A stretch of DNA of 64,000 bases, taken from Zymoseptoria tritici IPO323 (lineage: Eukaryota > Ascomycota > Dothideomycetes > Mycosphaerellales > Mycosphaerellaceae). Within the stretch, counting starts at the first letter, position 1, and the number at the start of each line of letters is the position of its first letter. Below are positions 45,945 through 57,057 of this stretch, one piece after another. The stretch spans positions 1,364,001 to 1,428,000 of the forward strand of contig NC_018208.1 of NCBI RefSeq assembly GCF_000219625.1, read 5' to 3'. Below the pieces are notes generated by a model. That model saw only the letters and a program-made list of their open reading frames with translations, did not search any database and had not been told where the DNA came from. Position numbers and translations under genes: made by a program.

Positions 45945-46853
45945 CTATCTGTAGCGCAGTACATAATCACGCCTCGCTGGTCTGTCTCTTCTCATTCGCT
46001 TCTCCAGCTCGCTCTGCGTCTCTTCAAACGCCAGCCCATATACATCAAGCTCAATCTCCTTGCCCGCCTTCTCCAAGCGTGCACGCAGATCCTCCGTTAC
46101 GGTCATGCAGTGCTTAAGCAGCAGTCCCCGAGCATATGACAGCATGGCCCACCTGTCGTCCTGAGACACGATGCTATTCCAAGGTCCATGATACACCAGG
46201 ATGTTGCACGCCGGTGCGGAGATCTCGACAGTGAGACTGACCAGGCTTGGTATTTCCAGCGGCATGTTGATGGATAGGCGATCATGGCGAAGTCTCTCTA
46301 TACTGAATTTCTCGTAGGTGGGAAACCTTACTCGGACGTGCTTGACGTTGGCGAGGTACTCCTGATCTTTCGCGGTAAGCCAGTGACAGTCCATGACTGG
46401 CTCCATAATCTTGATGGCGAGTCTTGTGATGTATGGCATAGCGTACGCTGGTGGTCGAGGTCCAAGCACGTGGTGAGGCTTCAAGCAATATTTGCAGAGC
46501 TGACGTCCTCGATCAGACGGCGAAGTGACAACTTTGGCAGGATTCCGACAGAGGTTCAGACCTACGGCTTTACATTCGCGCATCCTAAGTTCTGAGTTGC
46601 GGCCAAGGGTGGACATCCCTTCGTTGAAAATTTGCTTATTGACGCGCAGAAGAGCGGTTCTATTCGGCAGATGAGGGATGTTGTTCGTGGGATGCAAAGC
46701 GTTCTCGGGGAGCGCATCTCTCTTCGAGAAAAACGTGTCTGTGCGGAAGGGTGGTTTCGTCCATAGGTGTTCGTAAATGCACAGGCGCAGTTCCATCGAG
46801 AGGCCCATGAATGTTGCTTCTGAGTAGTTCCTGGTGTGCATGAGACTGTCCAT
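45945..46853 (-). CDS. F-box-like / 2EXR-type fungal protein
   Basis: Single frame, 302 residues from the ATG at 46853 (frame extends upstream without ATG). The N-terminal block FMGLSMELRLCIYEHLW is the LPxELRxxIYE motif of the large fungal F-box-like/2EXR families; TALLRVNKQIFNEGMSTLG is the usual LLxVNxxIxxEA partner motif. The remaining ~200 residues contain a CKYC pair and conserved-looking strands but no enzyme motif. The family is greatly expanded in Dothideomycetes with mostly unknown roles. The gene sits between the transposon and a duplicated segment, a typical accessory location. Confidence 0.78.
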   Translation of the reverse strand: MDSLMHTRNYSEATFMGLSMELRLCIYEHLWTKPPFRTDTFFSKRDALPENALHPTNNIPHLPNRTALLRVNKQIFNEGMSTLGRNSELRMRECKAVGLNLCRNPAKVVTSPSDRGRQLCKYCLKPHHVLGPRPPAYAMPYITRLAIKIMEPVMDCHWLTAKDQEYLANVKHVRVRFPTYEKFSIERLRHDRLSINMPLEIPSLVSLTVEISAPACNILVYHGPWNSIVSQDDRWAMLSYARGLLLKHCMTVTEDLRARLEKAGKEIELDVYGLAFEETQSELEKRMRRDRPARRDYVLRYR

Positions 46854-47447
46854 TTTCGATGCACCAGATCGGGTGGATGGTCGGCTGGGACACAGAGGGA
46901 CGGAAGTCAATCAAGTCATGGAAATGGGAAAGAGGACTTTGAAGTCCCGGCGTTGAACAAAGACCAAAGTGGGAGGTGCGCTTCTGGACGGGTAGACAAA
47001 GAAAAGGCCAGATGCTTTGGTAACTTGCTGATGGGAAAGTCATTGTCCTGTCAGTATTTGCTGTCTCGGCTGATTTTGATCGGTCATCGCTGAAGTTCGC
47101 AGCGTGGGCATTTGCGTGGTAGTATCGCACGAAACTCTTGGCCCAGTCTCGGTGGATCTTGGTCGGTCGTCGCTGGAACAGCGGACAGGTCTGCGTGGTC
47201 TCGCAAGAAAATCCTAGCCCAGTCTCGATGGATTTGATCGTCGACTGCAGCTTGAGTGTGCAACATGGATGTCTTGAGAGGTTCATGCCCATTCTCGAGC
47301 AGTTTGGTCGTTGTTATCGCTAGAACAGCGGAGATGTCGGCGTGTTGTGGCGAGTGTCGCGAGAGACTATTGCTCAGTCTTTGTTGCTCTCCTCGTCGAT
47401 GGAGAAGTTGATGGACGGTGTTGTTGACGATGTCCTCGGTCGTTAGT
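46854..47447. other. Intergenic region
   Basis: About 590 bp upstream of the F-box-like gene, with loosely repeated phrases (e.g. CCCAGTCTCG near 47145 and 47219). No gene recognised. Confidence 0.4.
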
Positions 47448-47566
47448 TGTCGCAATGAGAGCTCATTGACGAAGTTCACTGAAGGGTGTTTGACCTGCAC
47501 TAATTAGGACGCGATTGATGAACGTCTGACTGTCGTAACTCGGTGGGCGTGCAAGGTCTGGTTCTG
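47448..47566 (-). repeat. Dispersed repeat, inverted partner of 38563-38690
   Basis: Matches the 38.6-kb copy on the opposite strand over about 120 bp. It lies downstream of the broken family M copy, as the other lies downstream of M1. Confidence 0.82.
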
Positions 47567-47766
47567 TTTGGATCTCCACTCGCAGACGGATCAAATTGAT
47601 GTGGCTTTGGTTGGCTTGATCATTTGATGTAATTTTGACGTCTGCGAAGGTGATGGACTCCTGCGCCGCGTTGAGGCACAAAATCGTGGAGGAGGGCCCA
47701 AGCGGTTGCCTCCAACTACTTGGGTGCCTTGTGCGGGCTTTCTCAACTCCTGGTGGCGAAGGCCGT

Positions 47767-48056
47767 CTCGTTTGAAGAATCCGGAACTGTGGGCTCAGCT
47801 CGGTCCAAAAGAGCACGGAACATCTTCCATCATTTGGAGATCACATTCTGTGGGCCCTCCGCCGTCTCGCCTGTAGGATCCGCAATTGTGGGCTCAACCC
47901 AGACCAGACGAGCACGGCACGGATGGACCTTGGCATAGCTTGCCCATCCAAGGTCTTGATGTGTAGTCCACCTGGAGCTGGAGGAGTTCCACCAGTTCCG
48001 TCTCGCCTGAAGCACCTGGTGTTGTGGGCTCAATCCAGACCAGACGAGCACAGTAA
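47767..48056 (-). repeat. Three diverged copies of a ~50-bp segment
   Basis: A phrase related to CTGTGGGCTCAACCCAGACC followed by AGACGAGCACGG occurs near 47787, 47893 and 48020 (plus strand). In the family M frame this codes the RLVWIEPT segment, so the 3' end of that locus was tandemly duplicated. Confidence 0.72.
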
Positions 48057-48475
48057 CTGATTTCCTCGAGGGAAGTACACCACGAACGCTTCGGATCGGG
48101 ATACGCGAGGCGCATTTCCTTCGCCAGACCTGCAATCGTGACCGCGTTCCCGAGAAGAGCCAGGACCACGCCAGCTGCGTAAATATGCATCGAGGGAATT
48201 CTCCTCTCCGTGCAGGCGATGTTGACGGCATGGAGGCCTATATCGGCCGCTCTCATGAGCACCGTGACCACCACTGGTACGAGGCTGAGCCTCGGTGGCT
48301 TGGTGCGCAGCCATTTCTTCGGAGTCTCGAAATTCTCCACGAGCATGACCATCGCGCAAAGTGCGAGGGCGAACTTTACCCAGCCCATTCTCACTCGAAT
48401 CTCGGAGCCGCATTCCGCCCAGTCCGGGCCCGATCAGGTCTTGGTGGAGTTCGTGTGATGTATGAAATCCGGCAT
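47894..48475 (-). pseudogene. Family M copy M2, interrupted by an in-frame stop
   Basis: From the ATG at 48475 the frame reads MPDFIHHTNSTKT and then meets TGA at 48434-48436, exactly where M1 has the Trp of its WSGPDYAECG motif. Beyond the stop the same frame resumes SGPDWAECG and runs open for about 180 codons. It carries three hydrophobic segments, the post-segment-2 Cys (VNIACTERRIPS), an AKEMRLAYPDP segment and CARLVWIEPTTPG. A single base change (Trp TGG to TGA) explains the break. The tail is lengthened by duplicated RLVW units and ends at 47894. Either a young pseudogene or, less likely, a read-through case. Confidence 0.72.
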
Positions 48476-49712
48476 TGTGTTCGAAGCGCGTCTCTCGGGT
48501 GGTGGTGCCGGTGGTGTGATGTGTGTTTACGTGGAGCGACCCAGCCCCACGCAGAGTGGAAGTGGAAGAATGCCCACAAACAGAGGATTGTGCCTACCTC
48601 ATCTCGTCCCTGCCCAAGTCTCTTGTTACTACAGCTGCTACCTGGTTGGCACGGAAGGATTTGCTACACCTCCACGGGTGTCTGCAGAATGCAAGCTTCT
48701 TCATGCCAGCTTGTCATCCTCACATCCGTCGCAACGAGCTGATTCTCATTCCTCCATCTCCCTAATGATCCCGCTCCAACTGCACCGCATGTGTCGGACA
48801 GTCTGTGCGAGGGGATGGAAATTCACTTCCGGAGGGTAGTGTGATGTGTCTTGATGGGAGCCAAAAACGGCAACGATACTTCGCAGCCCAGCTTAGACTG
48901 CACGAGCCAAAGCATCGGAGCGCAATTTGAGCGGAGGCACGGAGGGTAAGGTAGGTCTGCAGTCTTGCTGAAGAGACTCCGAGGTTTATTTAATTCTACT
49001 TCGAAGATTTGTTTGCATGTGAGCCGCGCGAGTCATGACAGCTTGAGCGTCACATTCATGATCATCAGTGATCACCGCACCCGTGTTCTGCCGATGGTGC
49101 TTCTAGTTGACTCGCTTTGCGCTCCATTTACCAGGCCGATAACGATCCAGCCCCGGCGTGCAGTGTGCACGGGAACAGAGGGGGCCATAGACCATATTCG
49201 ACAGACTGGCACAAGGAATGCTCGCACTCTCGGGAGAACAAGGCAATGTCAAGACACCTGGCACGGCGATCGCACGCGATTACGCCCACGATTGAGTGCC
49301 TGCACACTGCAGTTCTGCGGTATATCCGTCAGTTTGGCCTTGTATAATATCACGGCGTTCATGGACCGGCTAGTTTGATGACGGATGCGCTTGCGTGTGC
49401 CGACATGATTTACCAACCGTGCCTGCCGTAGTGATCGTCCCTGGTGCGGTCCTGGAACCTGACATGAGCCGCGCAGCGCAGCGCCCGATTGGATCGTGAT
49501 CAAGTATCACTCCGAGCAGAAGGATGCGCTACTTTCGGCCCCAAAGACGAACTACAGCGAGTCGGCGACCTGTCATATCCACCAAGGCAGACATGACACC
49601 ACACCCAACCCTCTTTCAAGCGCCATAGTGCTCGCTTTTATACATGCTTTCCCTGCGCAATCCGAGACAGCATCGACCGACCCTCGCTTTGCTTCGCTGC
49701 TGATCAAGCATC
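48476..49712. other. Long intergenic region
   Basis: 1237 bp upstream of the CFEM receptor. No family S partner was found head to head with the broken M2 locus. No repeat or gene recognised. Confidence 0.45.
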
Positions 49713-51420
49713 ATGAAGTCTTCGCTTCTCTTCATCGCCATTGGAGCTATTACCACCATCTTGCCGGTGCGCGCAGAAGTCAACCTGACGGCTGCCGCAG
49801 CTCTTCCCGAGTGCATTGTGAAATGTGGTCTGTCGGTCAGCACAAAACACAACTGTCCGATTGGCGCTGCCTGTTCTTGCGACTTGGATGGCCCCGTGAG
49901 CAAAGACCTCGCAGCGTGTGTCACAAATGTACACCACGGCTGCAAAGCATGGGCCGATGTACTCTCCGGTCTCCATTACCAGGCAGACAGCTGCGACTGG
50001 CCGACAGACCGCAATAAACAGCCTGCAGTGAAGAAGACTGGCATCGCGCTTTTCGTCTTGTCGACGCTATTCATCGTCGCTCGCTTGGCTTCGCGATGGC
50101 CGCGGTGGGGTGGTGCAGGCTTCGGTCGGGATGATGGTAAGTCGAAGTTCGAAGTCGAGAGCCTCAAGCAGAGCTGGGCGTTCAGAGCCGTCGCTAACAA
50201 ACGTGCCTCGCAGGGCTGGCCGTCATATGCTGGCTACCGATTCTAGCTTTGTGAGTGGACCGAACAGCAGGAATTCCTCTGGAGCCTGGCGTCAGCATGT
50301 CTTATCAGCTTCTGGCCCAAGGCTTCATCGCCTCTGAGACTCGGCTGACTCTTTTGCCCTTTGACTGTAGAACGATCGCGGGTTTGATCAGCTTGAATCT
50401 GGGTCTCGGCCGCGATCTGTGGACCCTTTCAGTCTCCAATGTCAAAGACTGGGCAAAGGTACCGCAAACAAACTGGCGTATGGTATCCAGCGTCCCTACT
50501 GACACGATGTTTCAGTGGTTCTTCGTCTCCCAGGCGCTTTACGTCTTCGGCGCATTCTTTACGAAGCTCTCCTTGGTCCTGCTCTACCTTCGTATCTGGC
50601 AGGAAAGTCCTGAAACACGCACGTTTCGATTGATGTGTAAAGCCACGGGTGCAGTCTTGATGCTCGGAGGCGTGGCTTGCATACTGGCTACGATCTTCTC
50701 GTGTCATCCTATCACGAATGGTGAGTACGTTGCCGTTGTCGGGATCGCCTTGACTGACCTCGTGCGTTTTGCAGCAATACGATATACCAATCGGGCGGGG
50801 GGTACCTGCATCAATCGAATCGCCTTGGGTTACTCTGTCGGTGGGATCAATGCCGTCTTGGACATCGTCGTCATTGCACTCCCTATTCCGCGACTTTCGA
50901 AATTGACCATCTCGCTACGACAGAAAATGGGGTATGTCATGCCCTTCGCTTGAACGTCCGACCGTCGACTGATCCACTTGCTGTAGCATTATCTCTTGCT
51001 TCCTCATTGGATTCACCGTGACGGCTTGCACTGTCGTCCGACTCACCCACCTGCACAGTCTGACCACGATCCTGAATCCCACCTGGGACTTTGTCGAACT
51101 GAACCTGTGGTCTTTGATCGAGGTGAATTGCAGCATGTATGTTGACCCTCTGCACGAGACATATCCTCTCGAACTTCAAGACCGTCTTGCTCCCCGCTAA
51201 TACTTCAACTAGGATCAGTTGCTGCATGCCCGCCATGGCTGGCTTTGTCAAGCGAACCGGCAGATTCGTCACCAAAAATGCTCCCTTTGTGTCTTCGGGG
51301 TCCAGGGGAGCTGCCATCGACGAGTTCCATCTCGAGAAGACAATCAAACACAATCAACACAGCGAGGAGTTCCGCGACGTGGGGACTCCTCCTCCGGCTT
51401 ACTCCCAGCTTCAAGTGTGA
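49713..51420 (+). CDS. CFEM-domain Pth11-like seven-transmembrane receptor
   Basis: Seven exons: 49713-50136, 50214-50250, 50371-50458, 50516-50720, 50775-50931, 50987-51136 and 51213-51420, giving 422 residues with all phases consistent. Signal peptide MKSSLLFIAIGAITTILPVRA. The extracellular CFEM domain shows eight cysteines (PECIVKC, HNCPIGAACSC, AACVTNVHHGC, ADSC). Seven hydrophobic helices follow, with the fungal receptor motifs TFRLMCKATGAVLM and SVGGINAVLDIVVIALPIP. A cytoplasmic tail contains PPPAYSQLQV. Pth11-type receptors sense host or surface cues in plant-pathogenic and other filamentous fungi. The ligand is unknown. Confidence 0.88.
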
Positions 51421-52078
51421 GGAGATGTGTATCGAATACCTCACCTTCATAGCATCAACTATGCTCATTCAAGTCTTTTCAAACCCGCAAGTGCAACGGA
51501 AGCGATTTTCGGTCACTCTCAAAATGGCGTTCAGGCTCCCAGTCCCAAGCCATCCGTGTACCTTTGAGGGACCATCCTCCTGCTATCGAAGCTGCTTCCT
51601 CGTGACCCCAATTTCGTAATCCTGGAAAGGAAGTCAAAAGCGGTAGCCCGAGGCCGCACTCTTGTTCTGGGCAGACCTCACCCACGCCGCTGCGAAACTT
51701 GCAAATACCTGGCCGGTGGAGTTCCTTGCTTGACCGGTGCTCCCTACTATAGCATGGCGACCTCCGAGTGCAAACCCTGGAACGATAGAGATTCTTCTCC
51801 GGCCGACATCTCCGATCATGGCATGGCCTGAGTCCGGGCAACAGCAGAGGCAATGCAGTGCAAACGACATTGCTGAGTCGTGTTCTGGCGGAAGCATCGG
51901 CGATTCAACATTAGCTTGAGGTCGTTGCGCAGCGATGAGAGAGCGTTTTCATGAGTGTGATTAAGATTCGACAGCAGCCTCCTGTCATTTTGGTGTCGAC
52001 TCTCTCCTGTCCACGCCGCGTTTCTGTAGGCATGGCTGGTACTCCAGTACCACAGACGTTCATAAGCACGATTCGCGA
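51421..52078. other. Intergenic region between convergent genes
   Basis: 658 bp. A minus-strand frame at 51634-51897 contains a GQVFASFAAAWVRSA stretch faintly like the W core of family S, but no flanking motif, so it is not called as a gene. Confidence 0.4.
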
Positions 52079-52805
52079 CTAGCCTGTTCCATCAATGCTC
52101 GGACCCCAAGTTGCTCCGTCACGACGACATTCCAGTCGCACGCTCTGAGCCTCGTCGATCCTCCCTTTCTGGCACATTTTCCACGAGGTCATGGAATTTG
52201 CCTGGCGAATCGTGTCAGCTCTGGCGGCCAGACGTGCTATGGAAGATGTTTTGCTCGAAGACATTGTGTAAAATTTACGGAGAGCACTGACATGTTGTAT
52301 CCAATCGAAGCCATCGGCGCAGAGCTTGTCTGAATAGAGGAAGATGCGACAATCTCCAAAGTGCTTCGGGTGCTCCAACGGAACCAGGTGTCCAAGCCAC
52401 TCGAATTCGCAGCCGAGAAAGGACTTTCCATCCCTCCAGGATTTACACTCGGAGGTCGCTACGCCATGGTCAAAATCACCGGTTATGATTCTAACTCCTC
52501 GGTCATCTTCCGGATTAAAGCGGTCCATAGACTTCATTTCGCAGTTGGCGTCGGCGAAGCGATTGAACAGAATCCCATAGTGTATGAGATCACGCTCTAC
52601 GATCGAGCTGTCGGAAGTCGAGATGGTATCCTTGTCATGGCCGTGGTCGGTCGATTCAGTTGGGAATCCGCGGCCCTAAACATCAAAGGGTATAAGGGTC
52701 AGCGATGTTACAGCGATAAAGACTTAGACCTGCAACCCTTCAGAGACTTACCGTGTGGGCCAAGACCGCGAGGCAGAGGAGTTGGAGTCCGTGAGCGCCG
52801 AGCAT
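52079..52805 (-). CDS. Family S secreted protein, copy S2 (intact)
   Basis: Exons are 52752-52805, 52292-52675 and 52079-52201, giving 186 residues; introns are GTAAGT..TTTAG and GTCAGT..CCAG, both phase 0. Signal peptide MLGAHGLQLLCLAVLAHT, then a short acidic linker, FNRFADANCEMKSMDRF, GDFDHGVATSECKSW, a W core (FEWLGHLVPLEHP), FGDCRIFLYSDKLC, DWIQ at the second intron, and the terminal exon ANSMTSWKMC..VRLECRRDGATWGP. The first intron separates the leader from the mature protein. This is the best full-length reference for the family in the window. Six cysteines lie after the leader, likely disulfide-bonded. Function is unknown; secretion is inferred. Confidence 0.8.
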
Positions 52806-53493
52806 GGTTCCTGAATCAATGGAAGAGAAATATTATCTGGCTGGGGGACTGTGTGACGGTTTTGTATATCTCTGCTGCCATATATTTCGGTTCAGACAGT
52901 CCGGTACCGTAGGTTTGTTTGGTGTCCGACATTTTGCGTTCCATGGAATTGTTGCAGGCACCAAGCGAGTAACAAAGCAGTGACTGCGCAAATTTCGGGC
53001 ACTTGCCTGAGCCGAACCTGCGCGTGCCTGCCAACGAATGAGGTACGACATCCATCATTGGCATGTGATGACCGTGGTATACATTACCGGGCTTTAGGTT
53101 GTTCGCTTGGTCAGAGTATGTCTCAGGAAGAGTTGAGGTTTGGGGAGGAGTAGTTGTCCAAACAGTTGGCGTTGCTCGCTCTGGCTTGTGAAGCTCAACT
53201 CAATCGCGGCGGAGCGGTCCGAAGTCCGGCGGCAGTGACGTCTCGACATGAGCGAGCACGAATGCTAGAAAGAAACATCTCCCTTCTCTCTCTTCGAAGC
53301 AAAGACATCTTGTACCAACAACTTCAACATCACGACCACACTCTCTTCTGGTGCGTCTGAGTGATACATCGAGACGACTCTTTCCCATCAGCTCGAACGA
53401 ACGAATCCGACGCCACCACCGTTCCTGCTTTCATTGCACTCGAGCAGTATCTCGAACCCGTATTCGAGCTTCGATCCACCAAAAGCTGCCACA
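52806..53493. other. Divergent intergenic region (S2 / TSR3)
   Basis: 688 bp. No family M gene accompanies S2. The TSR3 promoter and 5' UTR occupy the right part. No repeat was recognised. Confidence 0.45.
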
Positions 53494-54744
53494 ATGGTGC
53501 GCCACAAGAAAGACTTCTCGTCCAAGGGCAAGAAGGGCAGCAATGGACCTGCGAGGACATTCGCCCAGCACACCCACCCCGACCGCGAAAATGGTATGAA
53601 TGGGCACAAAAGACCGGCCTACAAAGCTGCAGCCTGGGATCTGAATCACTGCGACGCGAAGCGATGTTCAGGAAAACGCCTTATGCGACTTGGTCTCATG
53701 CGTGAGTTGCACGTGGGTCAGAAGCACTCTGGCGTGGTCATCAGTCCGAAGGCGAAGACAATCCTCAGTCCCGCGGACAGAGAGATTCTCGAGCAATACG
53801 GCGCAGCAGTGGTCGAGGCGAGTTGGAACAGAATAGAAGAGGTGCCTTTCAACAAAATAGGTGGACCCAACAGTCGACTATTACCATACCTCATTGCGGC
53901 GAACCCTACAAACTACGGCAAGCCGTGGCGGCTGAACTGTGTGGAGGCTCTAGCTGCTTGCTTTGCGATCTGCGGAAAGGACGATTGGGCGGAGGACATT
54001 TTGAGCACATTCTCTTACGGACCGAGCTTTCTCAAGATCAACAAGGAGGTGCTCAAGCGCTATGCAGCATGCACGAGCGAAGAAGAGATCAAGAAAGCGG
54101 AGGAGGACTGGCTAGAGAAGATTGAGAATGAGTGGAAGGAGGATCGAGAAGCGAGAGAGGATAACAAGGACGATGCGTGGAGAGGCGGCAACATGAATCG
54201 AAGGCTGCCGACTGGGTTGGAGGATGGTGACAGCGAGTCCGGCGAGGAGGATAGCGATGAGAACGACGATGACAGCGACACGAGCAGTATGGGAGGAATA
54301 CAACTCGGTGGACCAAAGCCAGGAGACCTACCACCAAACAGCGACGATGAAGCAGAAGGAGACGATGACGACCCGTACGGCCTGCCACCGAATGACGACG
54401 ACGAAGAAGAGATGGCAGAGCTGCGCCGCCGTGTCCTTGCCTCTAAGCCCTTCGTCAACTCGACCAAACCTCGCTACGATGAAGTCGAGGAGCGCAAGCC
54501 TGAGAAGATCCAACGACCGACTGAGCCAGCAAAAGCAGAGCTACCGGTCGACTCTGACGCCGAGTCTGGTTCAGATCTTGGTGATGCTGGCGACGATGAC
54601 TTTGACAACATCATGAACGCTGCACCCGTCACAGATCGAGCGGGGATCACGGCTGCACAGAATAAGCGGGCAATGGAGAAGGAGGGCAAGTTGAGCGCGA
54701 CGTTCTCGAGGGCGGTCATCAGTGCGCCGAACAGGCCGCCGTGA
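53494..54744 (+). CDS. TSR3: 18S rRNA aminocarboxypropyltransferase Tsr3
   Basis: Single exon, 416 residues. Tsr3 transfers the 3-amino-3-carboxypropyl group of S-adenosylmethionine to the hypermodified pseudouridine of 18S rRNA, late in 40S maturation. The catalytic region (about residues 45-215) shows DLNHCDAKRCSGKRL, a VVISPKAKTILSPADREI block, ASWNRIEEVPFNKI, and RLLPYLIAANPTNYGKPW followed by LNCVEALAACFAICG. The long C-terminal half is acidic and disordered (DDDD, EEE runs), as in many filamentous-fungal Tsr3 proteins. Start MVRHKKDF is the usual family start. It converges with the GGA gene. Confidence 0.95.
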   Translation: MVRHKKDFSSKGKKGSNGPARTFAQHTHPDRENGMNGHKRPAYKAAAWDLNHCDAKRCSGKRLMRLGLMRELHVGQKHSGVVISPKAKTILSPADREILEQYGAAVVEASWNRIEEVPFNKIGGPNSRLLPYLIAANPTNYGKPWRLNCVEALAACFAICGKDDWAEDILSTFSYGPSFLKINKEVLKRYAACTSEEEIKKAEEDWLEKIENEWKEDREAREDNKDDAWRGGNMNRRLPTGLEDGDSESGEEDSDENDDDSDTSSMGGIQLGGPKPGDLPPNSDDEAEGDDDDPYGLPPNDDDEEEMAELRRRVLASKPFVNSTKPRYDEVEERKPEKIQRPTEPAKAELPVDSDAESGSDLGDAGDDDFDNIMNAAPVTDRAGITAAQNKRAMEKEGKLSATFSRAVISAPNRPP

Positions 54745-55019
54745 AATGGTCGATGATTAGCGCGAGCGTATGACACAACGTTCGCCCAGCATGTTTCCCC
54801 TGTGCGTGAGGTATCTCCTTGAGACGACAAAGGTCTGTGCTATCAAATGCGACACTGACGGAGCAGCGGCCAACACTTCCGCGGAGGCATGCAATGAACA
54901 AAATTCCCAGATTTCCCGCAGACTTTGCCAGAAGAAAAGCGAGGAGCGGAGGGTGGGAGTGAATTTCATAGCATTCGAAGTTTGTTGCACTTAAGCTACC
55001 GTATTCATCACGCAATTTC

Positions 55020-57057
55020 TCAAACCACTGATCCAAATCCATTGAGCTCACCCTGCTCATTTGTCTGTTTGCCGCCAACTGTATAACCCGCTCGCCATCG
55101 CATCTTCACACTACCACCCTTCCCCCTTTCAACGCCTTGTAAGCGTATGATCTGTGTGATGCCGTCTTGTTGTTTTGGTGCTAAGTTTCTGCTTGATTGA
55201 GGTTCGAGTTTGAGCGTATAGCCCTGTGAGAGTCAATGTCAGTTCTGTGGGTGCGTCGTGTTTCCAGGTGTGAATGCGTACTTTTGTTACGGCCAATTGA
55301 AAAGTCAAGTCTCCTATCGGCTCAGCGGTGGAGTTGCTTATTCTGCTGTGGATGAGGAGCTCTTCGCCTTCGCGTGTGACGGTGAAGATGGTTCGGATAG
55401 CGGAGCTGGTGACTGTGATCTCTGCTGGCTTGGCGGGCTCTGGTAGAGAAGAAGAGAACTCCCACTCATCGTCTGGAGGTGCTGCGGCAGTGCCATTGCT
55501 GCTGCTGTCAATGCCGAGGAGATCCATATTTGGGGAAGGCGGCGGTTGTGATGATTTTGCGGTCGTCTGCGCTTGGAAAGGTGAGGACTGTCGTGAAGGT
55601 GTGCTGAGCGCCGCAAAGGGGTCGGAGGCTTTTGCCTTATTGTGGGCCATGGTCTGTGACTGAAGAGATGATGGAATCGGTGTCGTGGGCTTGGATGTGG
55701 GTTGGGAGTTTGATGCGAAAAGGTTGAAGCTCGCTGGCGTTGGAGATGCGGGAGGTGCGGCTCTGGACTGTTGAGAGAAGATCGAGTTGGCTGCAGATGA
55801 TGGTTGAGAAAATTGAGCCATGATGTCTGCGTTTCCAAGAGAGATGCCACCGCCTTGCCCGTAGTTGCCATCGCCCATGTTCAAGCCGAGAAGATCGTCT
55901 TCCAGTGCATTCCCGGCTGATTTCGGCGCTGCAGAGCTTGACGATTGGTAGCTTGTGGATTCTGACGGAGCAGCCTCTTCTGATCCCCCGAAGTCTATCA
56001 AGCTCAATTCGTTGTCGGGACCCTTTTGTACGCCGGCTCCACTGACGCCCAGTGTGCCCTTGGGTATTGCATTCGCAGCTGCAATATCTCCCTTCTTCAC
56101 CAGCTTGTATCTTTCAATCGTTCGATGAATCGAATCGTTGATCTCGAACAGCTTTGCGACTGCCTCTGTATCGTCACTTTCCTCCTCACACATTTTCTGG
56201 ATCTTTGGGTGTGCGCTAGCCAGTGAATTTGCCAGCTCTTCAAACACATCTCCCTCTTTGATCTCGTCGCCCTCCTTGTAGCCTTGCAGCATTTCCTCCA
56301 GGAGCTTCGCCTTTTGCTGGATCCGGCTGACCTCCTCCGCTGCCTTGGCGCGGTAGTCGGTCTTGTTTCGTGTGTCATATCCAGCCATGACCTTCATCAA
56401 TTTGTTCGCTTCCTGCAAATCGTGCGGTGTGCCTCGACGGATCAATTCCTGAAGTTTTGCACTCTGCGACTCTCTTTCTTCTGCCTCCATCTCCTCTGCC
56501 GACTTTATGTTGTCACTTGGATTCAACACTGCGACATCCTCGCGCCTGACTTCGGGGAATTGGTAGCCCTTGTAGTGCAGTAGCCTGTGCATATCCCGGA
56601 CGAAACCCAGGTCCTCCTTGTATTTGCTCGTCTCGCATATGGTCCGCCGCCATTCTTCGATCAACTCAAGAATTTTGTTCTGCACTCTTGTCGTTCTGAT
56701 CGGCGGGCGTTCGGGGAAGCGTCTGACCAGCTCGTTGAGGAATTCCTTGGTGGAGATTTGTAGGTGGAAAGGGTAGCCGCAGTTCTTCACGCATATGTCC
56801 AGCAGTGATAGAGCGAGCAAGCTGACATTCGGGTTGCGGTGGTTTATGAAGCCAACAATCGTGACAGCAGCCTCGCGCGGTGCACCGCCTTTCTTAGCAT
56901 TGATCAGGTCCGCGATTTCGAGAGACAATGCTAGATTCGGCTCGAAGTTCTCGGGAGAGCAGGCGTTCTGTATGTACCGCTGAAGAGGTGTTGCTGCCGG
57001 CTCAGTAGGAAATGCGAAGCGATCGCGCGCAGCATAGCGGGCACTCGCAGCCTCCAT
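55020..57057 (-). CDS. GGA: GGA-type clathrin adaptor (VHS-GAT-GAE)
   Basis: Exons are 55282-57057 and 55020-55223 (GTACGC..CTCACAG), giving 659 residues. VHS domain at about 25-165 (LQRYIQNACSPENFEPNL, VSLLALSLLDICVKNCG), GAT at about 195-330 (LQEANKLMKVMAGYD), then a hinge with clathrin-box-like DLLGLN and DLLGID. The C-terminal gamma-adaptin ear runs from about 540 and is completed only by splicing: LEPQSSRNLAPKQQDGI, then GSVKMRWRAGYTVGG. GGA proteins sort cargo from the trans-Golgi to endosomes in an Arf-dependent way, and so lie in the same pathway class as the Sec7 protein at 8.5-13.2 kb. Without the intron the ear would be truncated. Confidence 0.93.

Noticed and set aside
38563..47566. 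CRISPR-like or tRNA-like structures among the repeats
   Set aside because: Repeats are few, long and diverged, without regular spacers; no cloverleaf was recognised, and the organism is eukaryotic.
48462..48839. Plus-strand frame head to head with broken M2, considered as a missing family S partner
   Set aside because: No W core, FG.CR, or terminal ECR motif was found.
51634..51897. Minus-strand frame with a family-S-like W stretch
   Set aside because: Only one short resemblance; the FG.CR and R[LM]ECR motifs and the conserved intron are absent.
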